This document shows, piece after piece, positions 35,601 to 47,600 of a stretch of 64,000 nt of DNA (position 1 is the first letter of the stretch; every line of letters starts with the position of its first letter). The notes under the pieces were generated by a model that made no database searches, was not told the DNA's origin, and saw only the letters and a list, made by a program, of their open reading frames with translations. The DNA comes from Sphaerolaimus hirsutus (Eukaryota > Nematoda > Chromadorea > Monhysterida > Sphaerolaimidae), in assembly GCA_964036195.1 (NCBI GenBank), contig OZ038452.1:30887785-30951784 (forward strand), read 5' to 3'. The translations under genes and the position numbers were made by a program.

Positions 35601-38600
35601 GGCATGCTACTTCTATTTGGAGACAGTAAACAATTGACGCGTATGATTCGCGTGCAAGACTGGGTGGAGCCTGTCCTGAAACCCGACCCCACCCTCATTG
35701 ATAGGCTCACACAATACCAACTATGTCCCGTGGTTCACTTGGAAACAGTGTTCCGCGGGCATCGCCAGCTCATTCAGGCCAACTCAGTGGTGGCGTACAA
35801 CGGACTGCTACGCGCCTACAACGACACTGCAGCGCACGGCGCCACCATGTTGCCCGCACCTGGCGACTTCGAGGATGGCGTCATGCTGTCATCAATGTTG
35901 GTGCACCAGGGCTGCAAATCAAAAGAGGGCATGTCCATTATCAACAAAAAGGAGCTGCGCATCATCCTGCACCTGTACGACTACCTCGTGGCCACAGTGA
36001 AAGAAGATCCCACCCTGCCCTGGGCAGATCTTACCGATCCCGCTAGTTTGCTAATTGTCTGTTTTTATGCGGCGCAGGCGCGCGCCCTAATCAGTCGACT
36101 AGTAGCCCATACAGAACACGACGCGGCTTACTGGGCCACCCGCGTAATTACTGCCGATAAAGCACAGGCCCGGGAAGCGGAAGTGGTCATCATTTCCTGC
36201 GTGCGCGGCAGCCCGCCAACCGACTCCGCCCAGCTGGATGCCGATCCCAAAAAGGCGTACGGTAGAGTTGGATTTGTGGCGGAGTTGCCCCGGGGAAACG
36301 TAGCCACCTCCCGCGCCAAATGTGTGCGCATCGTGGTGGCCAACGCCGAGACCATGTTGTGGTCAACCTTTTTCCACCGGTTTCTGACGGTCGAGCACAA
36401 AGCCGACCGGATTTACTCTTACGAGTCAGGCCAAATTTGGGGAAACGTGTTGGGATTTTGGCCTCCGGAATGGCGCCCGCGGGCCGACTTGAAAGAACTA
36501 GTCGGACCAGACAGATACCCGGCCCTCGAAGAAGAACTGCAGGCGGAATGTTTGTCTGACATTGAAACCGCCACCGCGGGCTCTGACTCCTCCGCAGACG
36601 CGCGGGAGGAGGGTGTGCCGGTGTTGGAGGAAGTGGTGCCCGTTGTCGAACCAGTTTACCACCCTAATGAAGAATATTCCCCCATTAGCAACGACATGGC
36701 GGCCATGGCACTGCAGAACGTAGCCGAGCCCCCTTCGCCGCCGCCCGAGCACCACGACGCGGTCGAGGCCATCCCACTGCCACCGGAGGAGGCTCCAGCG
36801 CAACAGGTAGAACACCACATGGAAAATGGTAATTGTGAAAATTGATACGAAACAATTTTTGTCAAAAAACCAGTTATCAAGGTTTCAATGTAATAATCCA
36901 TGCACAACTTTTTGTCATCAGGAGAAACAGACAACTCTGTAACAAAAAAATAATCAGCAAACAAAAAACATACTTGTTAATATTCCATGAAAACAATTAG
37001 AAAATCTTGTCGACGATCAATTTTCACACGCACGGACTGCGACATGTCGGTCGAGCAGGTAACTTGAATGTTGATTCCAAACTGCCCATCCAACAGTGGC
37101 ACGATGCTGTGAAATAACACAGATTAGTAGTCTGATTAATTAGTTTCCAAAATCAAAAAAGAAAAAACTTTTTCTCACATCGAGCCCTGAGCGGGAACCA
37201 ATATTTCGAAGTTTCGAGCACAAAAAGCCGGCACGGCAGAAAGCTGATGCCATAATTCGAATGAAGACGAGCCATATTTGCACCCCCAGGGCATGTGACT
37301 GCCACAGCCGTCCACCGAAAAATGCAGAGAAGGCATGATTTTTGAATAATCAAAAAACGGCGCAAAACACTTTTTCTGAACATGCCGTTTTTAGCCCGGA
37401 GGTAAAAAATTAATGGCTGGTGGGATTGTAGGTAGAAATATGGCTAACTAATCATGCGTAAAAACGTAACGACAATTTTTGTGCAGACACTCCGACGACT
37501 CGAGAACGACCATGTGCGACCGAATGACGACCCGCGGTGCACAGGGAAGTCACAGTGAACGTGCGGTTCGCTGTGCACTGCAAATCCGCCAACGAAGCCG
37601 CAGCCCCAGGACGGTACGCCCGAATGGACACTACTGCGGCCATGAATTATTAATTGTTTCTTTTCCGTTAATTATTTAATTACTTCCCGTGTGACGCAAA
37701 TTTTTAATTTTTATTTTAGTGATTCATTAATTAAGCTAATTAGGTTACCCGCATTTTGAGTTAATTAAGTGATTACTCTCGTTTTTCTTTTTGCATTTTC
37801 CCAATATGTACTGTCGAACGTCATAATTATTAGGTTTTTATCAAGTTTACATTTTAGTTAAAAGGGTGCAGTGTCTGGGAATGATTTAGAAAGGTTCTTA
37901 TGTTTCTAGTTAAGCTAACAGGTGTTAACTCTGTTAAATGCTTAGACGCCCCGATAGATAACATTCAGAAAATTCCCCGACCAAGTGCATTTTTATTTAG
38001 GACTAGGTAATGGGTGGAAAAGTGACAAACGGCAATTATTGTCGGCATGCGACTGCAAGACACATGCAGAGCACAGTTTACAGTGAAGAGCACAGCAGTG
38101 CCAATTAATTATTCCCATCACCCAGGGTGATTGGTGAACTCATAAGTGCTAGTGTCTTGTGGCGTGTGTTCATGCCCGAAGTTTCCAACCCTTACCCGGC
38201 AATGCAATAACCTTGAACAACCCCCGCAAATGAGCGTTCTTTCTGTGGCCTTGGTCGGGCGCGCTATAAAAATATTTTTCACCTAAAGGGGCGCAGGTTG
38301 ATAACACGTGTCACACCACCTGCTCTCGACTGTACCGTAACCTCTGAATAGAAACCCGGTTCTCGACACTCACCTACGAGATAAATTGTATTTTAATTAC
38401 GTCATTGGTAATTACCGCTACTTTACGCTTGGTTTGACCCACATTTTACCCGCCTTGTTTAATTAGATAATTTTCCCGCATTTAATTAATTTACTTGTGC
38501 CTTGTACGTTATGTTTACAGTTTTCCAGTGATCATTGATTACGCCTTACTAATTCGCTTATTATGGTTAATTGTTTTGTCTTTGATTTAGTATTCAGTTC

Positions 38601-41600
38601 GTTTATGGTAGATTTTGGTGATTATAAAACGCGCTGATTTTACATTTTTTCACCCACTAGAGGCTATACGACTCACTTGAGCTATTGTGAAATTGACTCT
38701 GACTACATCGCTAAATAAAGTTCCCGTGAAACCAACTTGGTCCCCCTGAAGCATACTAACTGCTTGAATTTTAATTTGAATTTTATTAATTTCGGCTTTT
38801 CATTAATTACGGCTTTCTAACAATTAATCGAAGTAAACCGCCGGCAGCAGTTACGAAAGGGAGTGGTAAGTTGCCGTGTCCGTCCTCAGGAACTGTCAGG
38901 ACCCCAAGGGGTACTGGCGCCGTTCCTGATTTGCGTGTAAACATCCCCGTACCATAAAACCAATTATTTATTTAATTAAGCACGCAATTGGAAGCGCAAA
39001 GGGACCGGAACTTGCAATTCTCTGCCGCAGCAAAATTCGACGAGTGGCGTATTTTTGTGGTAAAAACGGAAAATAGTAAAATTAGTAAAAACGTAAAATA
39101 TCTGACACCAATATGCACATTGACTTTGAAGCTTAATAACTCAGCCATTTCTGGGCCGATTCGGATCGTTCAACACTTAAAATGACCAGGACAATCCGCA
39201 GATTCAATTTTTGTGGTCGAGTTAGTGATGTCTTAATCCCGTATGCCGATTTGACCCGGTTTTTGAACATCAAAAATAATCGTAATTATAATTTTTCAAG
39301 ACGATTTTTTTGAAGTTGCTTTAATTTACTATAGACAAAAATAATAAATCTGGCCCAAAAATTATTTCAATATCTCTCTCCAGTCAAAAGTTATATCACT
39401 TTAAACATTCGCCTCCCAACAATAAATATAAAAATCTGCATGACGAGCAAATGCATGTGACTTCAGAAATCCACATCTCGGCCATTTCTCAGCCAATTTC
39501 CACCAATGAACACTTAAAATGATCAGAAAAACCTGTAAGTTTCATTTTTATGCGCAGGTTATCTGTATTCATCGTTCTTGATTAGTTATTTACATGTATG
39601 GGAGGCGGAACTTTAAAGTTCTATTACTTTTGATTGGAAAGAGATATTGAAAAAAAATTTTGGTATATTCATTTCATTTCAACAACGATATCACGGGTGG
39701 CTACACGAGTCATGGATATAAACTGTGTGTAAAAAGAAAAAATGCGATTGTAACATACGACAGGTACATCATGAGGCGTTATAGGTGAGAGTATCGGTGA
39801 ACTATAAAGCACGATCAAATAACCATGTGTAATATTTTACATATATAAGATAACCGGTTTTAACGATACCAAGGCCTTGGGTTTAAAATTTTGAGCTTAT
39901 AATAGCGAGGCAAAATAACAGTATTACGAACGAATATGTACTTAGAGGTTGAGGTATGTATAGTGGACTTTGGTATTAGAAAACCGCATTTTATGGTTGA
40001 GTTATATATTGTTCACTCTCCCATTGGTTTTCTGTGAGTGCATCAGATTGAGACATTGATAATGTTTTGTCTGTGCATTTATGTGGAGAATGTCATTCAC
40101 CATTTCATGCTCTAATTACGGGTACATTTATTATGTTCCTCACATTAGAGCAGATTTGGATCTTTCTAATCATGCATTGCTATCATTCTCAAGTGCGTGC
40201 ATGACATCCACTTCCCCGATATGCACTTATAATGTTTACATATATTGTTATCTAGGACGATTATATGTATAATTAATCATGCATTATCTGTGTATATGTT
40301 TGTCACTATGGGTCACAAGATTTTTATCAAGGGCAGACAAATGCGAGGAGAAAATTGATCGTGATTTGGAGCATTCCATTGCTTGGATTGTTTTGCATCG
40401 ATCAATTGGTGCTGCATGCACTACGTTCATGCAGCATAATTTTCCACAACATTCTGTCTTCAGAGCTTTTAGTAGCATACTTCTCCAAAGAGATACGGTT
40501 GTATGCGGACATGCATATAAATAGTGTGGCATCGTTGGCAGTATAAGCAGCTTGTCCAGATTCTCTCCTGGTTCCGGTTTTGCTTATATTGTATATAATT
40601 TTGAAACAAGCCATGTCTAAAAAACACCCACGCAAGATGAGTGGATAATGTTACGTATACATTTAATGGCTTTGGTGATCCAACTAGATATCATTCGAAT
40701 CGTGATCTTGAAGATTTTAGTGATCCGAGGGATATGTCATTCCAGGCATTTTGCTTCGTAATTATTCGAATATCATTCTTGCCTGTTGACTGGTCCACCC
40801 TATTTTCTTTCTGTTCAGTTAGTGATCTACCTAAGGCACTATGTCTACAGACGCTATTGTTTTTTAACCTCGTCCATTCAGTATACGCCAGTTTTGTAGT
40901 TTTACTAACCTTAGTGCTATCGAGGTATCTCTGATGATTTATCACTATTTGGGCATACCAAGCTCTCATAGTGGTAACATCACCATTGATAGCCAGACAC
41001 CTGTTCGAAATATAGGATGGTGATTGTGTCACCTTCCTATACACCGACATTTGTATCCCTACCAGCCTTCGCAACATACATTTGTTCAGGCCATATATCT
41101 CTACGCCATAGAATATTTTCGACATGGCATAGAGCGTCCATAATCTATTAACTGCCCAATATGGGCGAATAGAGTAGGAGCTCAACTCTGTTACTAGTGT
41201 AGCGGCTATGTGAGCCCACTGGATTGTAAGTAAGCGTTGTTTGTTAAAACAATCCTTGTCTGATGAAAGAGTTATACCTAAGTATTTTATTTCATTTACT
41301 TCACCAATGGATTGTAGCTCTCCTTTACAATTCCTACCCAGAGACCAGCATTTGTGATTTTGAGCTTTTTGCCCAAAGTGCATTACTTTGCTTTTGTCTG
41401 GGTTTATGGCAACCCCCCAACGCCATGACAATTCTGTAAAGCGGTGCATGATCCGCTGAAGGTCCCTGTCGTTGTTTGCTAAGAGAACTATATCATCGAC
41501 AAAGAAAGTGGCCGGTATATATCTATTATCTAATTTAGCACCTATGCCCAATTGTTCCAGATCCGTTCTAAGGTCTGCCATATATAGCACATACAGGCTA

Positions 41601-44600
41601 GGTGATAGACAGCATCCTTGGCGTACACCAAGGATGTAGTCCATTTCCGGACTATAGTTATCACCATATTGTATGATACATTTCAGGTCGTCATACGTAC
41701 CCGAAATTGCCTGTATAAACTTGCTCGGGTATCCATAGTCAGCTAATTTCAACCATAGCTTGTCTCTCGGGACTCTATCAAATGCTTTAGTTGCATCAAC
41801 AAAGCAACCAGACAGATTAGTCCCGGATCTGAGACACCCCTGAATGATAACGTGGTTGTCTGTGGTTCTTCGTTTTTTACAAAACCCACCTTGCATACAA
41901 CCAAACCCTCCCACTTGCTCAAATGCATTAAGGAGTCTATCGTTTAGAACAGAGCAATATAATTTTAGAATGTTACATTGTAACCCTATAGATCTATAAT
42001 TATCTATGTTACTCTTAGGTCCTTTCTTGTGCAAGAGTGACAATTTGCACAGTTTTGCCCTTTGTGGTATATGAATCCCCATTGTCTAAAGTATATGATA
42101 GCATGTTTAGAAAAATTTTATTTTGGTGTTTAAAAACTGGGTCAAATCGCATACGTAACTTAGACATCACTAATCCGACCACAAAAATGGAATCTACTGG
42201 TTGTGCTGATCATTTTAAGTGTCAAACGATCCAAATTGGCCCAGAAATGGCTGAGTGAGTAAGGTTCAAAGTGAATGTGTAGATCGGCCATGCAAAATGA
42301 CCACCTTTTTATAGACCCCCCTTATCTCGGGACTGGGGGTTTATTCGAGGAAACAAAAACATTTCGTCATAGCCCAGACCCCAAACCCCAACATACTCAA
42401 ATGGCATCAAAATCGGTCAACGTACAAAAGAATGTGGGATGCACAAATGTATATTTGTATGAAATCGAAAAAAGACACTTCATTAGTTTACAACCTAATA
42501 TAAAGTGACTGTAAAGTGTAATGTTGAGTAATAAACATCATCCAATATTTCATAAATACAACTTTGTTAAGTGTCATGTGAACTGTCAAAAGTTGAATCA
42601 AAAGCTTTTATTTTTTATTTTGATTGACATTTGACATCACATTTACTTCTTGACATTTGACACTTGATTTTACAGGGTGTGGAATAACTTTCTGAAGCCA
42701 TTCCAACAATGGCAATCCAAAATTTGAAACCTCAAAATCCTGTGTTCAAAAGTGACTAGCAAAACTTGAAACTGCACTATCATAGTAGAAAAATCAAAAG
42801 TATTCCAAAAAAATTAAAACTTAAAACTTAAAAAACACCTAAAATTTTGAGAACTTTTTACAGATGGTGTGCTATACTTAGCACAAACACCCAGCTGCAA
42901 AATATCAAGACAACAAGAACAAAAGTGACTGCAGTTGACATGTATCTTGCGCCAAAAACAAATTAATTGCAGTGCATCAGCATAGCCGCATAGGTATATG
43001 AGAAGCCAAAAATGATTGGCGCTGGCGCTATTGGCGCTTGGCGCCATTGGCGCTTGGCGCCGTGGTCTAGAAAAGCGCCATGGCGCTTTTGGCGCTTGGC
43101 GCCATTTTGCTCTGGCGCCATTGGCGCTTGGCGCTGGGGTTCGGAAAAGCGCCATGGCGCTTTTGGCGCTTGGCGCCAAAGTCCTGGCGCTTTTTCCATC
43201 ACTCGCCATAACGCATGTAAACCCATCACGCATGCAGACCCAGCATGCATTTCACTATACCAGACATGCTGAAAATATGCAATAAAACATATTGCCTAGT
43301 GATTTTGAAGGTGACAATCTATAAAAAGTATGAAAATTAGCGACTTTGGGAGAACAAGATGATGAAATTTCTCAAAAGCGCTCCAGATAGCTAGATAGCC
43401 AGGCAATTTGCGGGGGGGGGGGCTGTTCAGAGAAAAGTAGCCCAAAAATTTGCCTCTGTGATTGATAGATAGCTGGGCGGTTTGCGGTGGGGTTACCTTC
43501 CCCATTTCTTACCCCTGCAGGCATATTGTGTCTATAATGGGTCTACATGCGTAACGGGTTTACATGCGTAATAGGCCTGGCCCGACAATTCACCCATTCT
43601 GAATCAGGTGGTTTACACTGCTTCACAAATCAATGTCCAAAGTATGCCACCTTGGGCCACTCCAACACATTTTAAATTTCATGTAAAATCTAAAATGACA
43701 TGCAAGGTCACGTAAAATGTGAAGGACTTTTGACACTTGGCATGACATTTTACATTTTACAGGACATTACAGGGTCTGGCAGTTGCGCACCTGGTTCATG
43801 AAATGTGGTAATGCAAAAATGTAGAATTTTCTGAAAATATTTAAAAGTATTATCTGAAAAAATATCTCAAATCCAAAATATATTTATAATAGGCAAAACT
43901 GTTTCAAGAAACCATGTGTAGTGTTGTATAAAGCGACAGAGCTTTTACATGACTAACCATACAATTAATTGCTCATGGAGTGACATAACAAATTCGAACA
44001 ATTGGTGAAGTACATCCATTGCGACACAATGCATTCTTCCGGAGCACTTCATGGCACTTCACAACGAAATTTCACCGGACCATTTTTCTGTGCATCACAA
44101 ATTGAGTTTTTGCCACACATTTGAATTGTGCAATGTATTTACAATTCCCAACAAAACAAATTAGGCAGCTAAACAAAATCCAATCTGGCAAATATTTACA
44201 ATTTCCAGGAATAGCGATGGCTATTTTGATGGCTTTCTCGATGTGAATCTGGCCTATGACATCAAAAACGAAGACACAATTTTCAATGAAAAATTTGGAG
44301 CCGAATTTTTGGAGTCTTCAATCAGTAATGGAGTTATGTTCCAGCCGCATGTGAATGAACTGATTGGCCCCATGGAAAAGGGAGCGTTTTTGCACAGGGC
44401 TATTGAGGACTATGTCAGAAATGGATTACTGGATGCACAAAGTGGCGTTTATGACTTGTTGCATGGGCACTTCTCCACTTATTGTTTCATGTGAGTATTG
44501 GCGCTACACGAGCTAGTTTTCATGGGGGATGGTCCGGCCGTAAAGTAAACCCGGCCGTAAAGTAGAGGGTGCTACTTTAGGCCGGGCATCATTACGGCAG

Positions 44601-47600
44601 AGTTGTTTAAAGTACTGAACATTTTTCAAAGTAAACGTAAACGTAAACTATTTTATTTTTAGTCACACCTGAATACAGAAAACGTAAAATAAAATTTTTA
44701 TACTTTTACGCTGTGTAAAAGGTGAGTAAACGTAAATATCTGTAAATACTCGTTTTCTGTACTCGCGTACTTTGAAAAAGTACGCGAGTAAATGAGTACC
44801 GGTATTTTTTCGGGGGAAACGTAAACGTATTTACGCAGCACTTGAGTATACATATTTATCGAGTAAATGTAAATACGTTTGTACAACTATGCCTTACGGC
44901 CGGAGTTACTTTACGGCCGAGATCTCGCCGTTTTCATGGTTCCAATTTGAAAATTCAACAAAATTATTGTTGATTTCCTTAAACAGTAGTTAAACAGTAG
45001 TGGACCGATTATTTCTGTAAACTAATAATTGCATCATAATCCTAATAATACATCGTGCACTAAGCTTAGTTAGTGTCCACTGGCCAGTTACAGGATAGTG
45101 GAAGCGGGAGGTGGAAATACAGCTGGATGCCATAAAAGTTTCATAAATTAAAAACCGGAGGATTCCATCCACATTTCTTAGTGCAAAAAGTAATCTTTTA
45201 AACTTTTTTCATCTTTTCTGGTAATTTTTCCAGGATCGGGATTGGGATTTGAAAATTTTGGGAACAGGATTGGGATGAAGTTTTCGGGATCGGAACTGCC
45301 AAATCCGAAAATTATCTTGAATTCGGGATCCCACTTAAACCCTATAGGAATCATTCAATGGTGAGTTATATTGTCATCAGAAAATTGCATAAATGCACGC
45401 TCCATTCATAGTATGAATGAGGTTAAATTAGTCACATAAATTTTTACGTGTGAGTTCCACTTTCTTAATGTAAGCAATGGAATCGTGGGGACGGGCAATA
45501 AAAGGGGCCCAGTTATTTGATGGGGGGAAGCTTTTATTTGTCATTTAGGGGACGATGGTTTTTTTAAAAAGGGGACAGTTTTTGAGGGTAGTGACTAGTG
45601 ATGGAAAAGCGCCATGGCGCTAGCGCCAATACAAAAAGCGCCATGGCGCTTGGCGCTAAAACGCTCTGGCGCCATTGGCGCTTGGCGCTGGGGTCTGCGA
45701 AAGCGCCATGGCGCTTTTGGCGCTTGGCGCCATTTTGCTCTGGCGCCATTGGCGCTTGGCGCCGGGATCAGAAAAGCGCCATGGCGCTTTTGGCGCTTGG
45801 CGCCGAAAGCATGGCGCTTTCTCCATCACTAGTAGTGACTATACGCTTTTCCATGCTCGAGTTAAACTAAAAAAACCCCAACACACTGGGATCACAAAAA
45901 TTGAGTGTAACACTCATAAATTGCTCCTCTGCACGGAAATCTTTAGTAAAAGGCGAAAGATTTTCTCGACAGATGCAGAGGAGCCAGAGCTGTTCACGGT
46001 TTCCTTCCGTTGATATTGGTCATTCGCTTGAAACATGTTTTCTGCGGGTTTGTGTTGCTCGCACTCACTACCGATAATCCTGGAAATAATTATAATAGAA
46101 ATAAATTATCAATAGATGCGAAATGAATTCAAATACACCTTTCCAATTTGTTATATTTTTATTCCAAATTTATTTTGTGTTTGTCGTCCTTAAGCATCAT
46201 GCACACCGCGCAGGGGCACTCCCAGACCCTGTGAAGTATTTACCTTGTAAAATGTAAAATGTCATGCAGTGTCAAACGAAGCTTGTCATACAACGTGACA
46301 GAAGCATGTAAAGTGCCCTGTAAAATGGCATTTTACATTTTACAGGGTTTGGGATTGGCACTAGAACCCAGTTCCAGCTTGGGACAAAAACACAAATGCA
46401 TGTTTACAATACACAGTCTTCATACCTACCTAAAAAGACACACATGTCACTGAAGATGTACTTATTTCCCATCCAAATCAGCACTGGCACACTTTCAGTC
46501 CGGAAAGCGAACACGACGCCCTCCTGCGAACTCGGCTAGAGTTGTCCAACTTCGAAATTGGCCCGCTGCGGTGGGAGGACATGCCGCTGGTGAACAGCAA
46601 GTGGAAGTACGGCAGCGAGGCGTCCTTGAAGAAAATGCGACACGCCATTGGCATCATGCCAAGTGTGAGTGTCTTCATTTTTGAGAACATTGGTCGTCTG
46701 TGAACTTGCGTGTGTACTCACGAGATTCGACATTTTTTAAATGCATACACCAAAAGTACTATAAGTCGATACTTAGTGATGGAAAAGCGCCATATCGGTA
46801 GAGCCAAAGGAAAAAGCGCTTTCGGTGATTGGCGTTATTTTGCTGTATCGCCATTGGTGTTGGCGCCACACTCATGAATGCGCCATGGCACTTTTGGCCC
46901 TTGGCAGTATTTTTCTGCGGCGCCAGGAACAAAACACCTGGCGCTAGTGCCAAGGCAAAGGCAAAGGCGCCACGGCGCTTGGCGTCATTTGATCTGGCGC
47001 TGGGGTTCAGAAAAAGCCCTGGCGCCGAAGTGCCGGCGCTTTTGCCATCACTACTCATGCTCAATACGTACATATTTACCTGGCATATTTCCAATACATT
47101 GCACCCAGCTCAGGTGTGCTTGCGCGACAGACAGACGGGTGAGCTGGCGGCCTGGGAGATGTCCTGGCCCAGCGGACTCATGAGCAACATGCACACCGTC
47201 GACAACTACCGCAGACAGGGTCCGTGCGCACTGTATTTGCTTGATTACTTTTTGGTACCAACCTTTTGAATAAAGTTGCCCCATAGTTGTTAAAACTTAC
47301 CGTATTTCCTCGAATTACCCCCCTCGAATTACCCCCCCCCTCGAAACACCCTCCCCCCTCGAAATACCCCCCTCAAAATGGGCACTAAAAACCCCCCCTC
47401 GAAATAATAAACCCCCCTCGAATTACCCCCCTCGAAATACCCTCCTCAAAATTCTCACTCTGAAAAAATAAACCCCATGGGGGTATTTCGAGGAAATACG
47501 GTACTTACCTTTACTCATAAAATACGTATACTCGTGTACTGAGTAAATACGCTTACGTTTCCTCTAAAAAAAGTACCAGTACTCGCTATATGTCGTGTAT

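Larger units (their letters stand above)
21582..39107 (+). mobile_element. 17.5-kb LTR retrotransposon, gag-env-pro / pol / SF1 helicase
   Basis: It is bounded by two direct LTRs (21582-23237 and 37427-39107) running from TGTAGGTAG to TATCTGACA. Between them lie a primer-binding site, a gag with CCHC knuckle, an envelope-like segment, an aspartic protease, RT/RNase H/integrase, and a helicase ORF. The RT-RNaseH-IN order with a GPY/F tail places it with Ty3/gypsy (Metaviridae-type) elements. It sits inside a palindromic element (21369-42498) whose arm resumes on the far side, so both LTRs belong to one insertion. The expected 4-bp TSD is not intact: left flank GGCC, right flank CCAA. The coding interior is much richer in GC than the surroundings. 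Family name unknown. Confidence 0.93.
21369..42498. mobile_element. TA-flanked palindromic (mariner-like) element holding the LTR element
   Basis: The ends TTAGGTTGTAAACTAATGAAG (left; the right end is its complement) are flanked by TA. The arms match the copy at 2783-4161. The left arm stops at 21581, where the LTR element begins, and resumes at 39108 (GCACATTGACTTTGAAGC). The right arm is 42100-42498. Subtracting the LTR element and about 2.4 kb of LINE leaves about 1.2 kb, the size of the intact copy. Confidence 0.8.
20873..43204. mobile_element. hAT-like element (GGCGCC family) split by nested insertions
   Basis: Its left end TAGTGATGGAAAAGCGCC (20873) and right end TTTTTCCATCACTC (to 43204) are inverted. 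They are flanked by a perfect 8-bp TSD, GCCATAAC (20865-20872 and 43205-43212). Both ends carry GCGCCATGGCGC/GGCGCTTGGCGCC arrays (to about 21085 and from about 43016). Removing the nested 21369-42498 element leaves about 1.2 kb, a normal non-autonomous size. It lies in intron 1 of the GLYAT-like gene. Confidence 0.85.

Noticed and set aside
33414..36818. Minus-strand and other-frame ORFs of 60-154 codons under the helicase and gag-pol
   Set aside because: Shadows of long coding frames with high GC; no independent motifs.
22000..39000. CRISPR array or phage reading of the long repeats
   Set aside because: Repeats are LTRs and transposon ends with TSDs; no regular repeat-spacer unit and no cas-like gene.
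47098..47270. Stand-alone ORF 46829-47269
   Set aside because: It merges a hAT-like array with exon 4 of the GLYAT-like gene; the splice-site model explains the coding part better.
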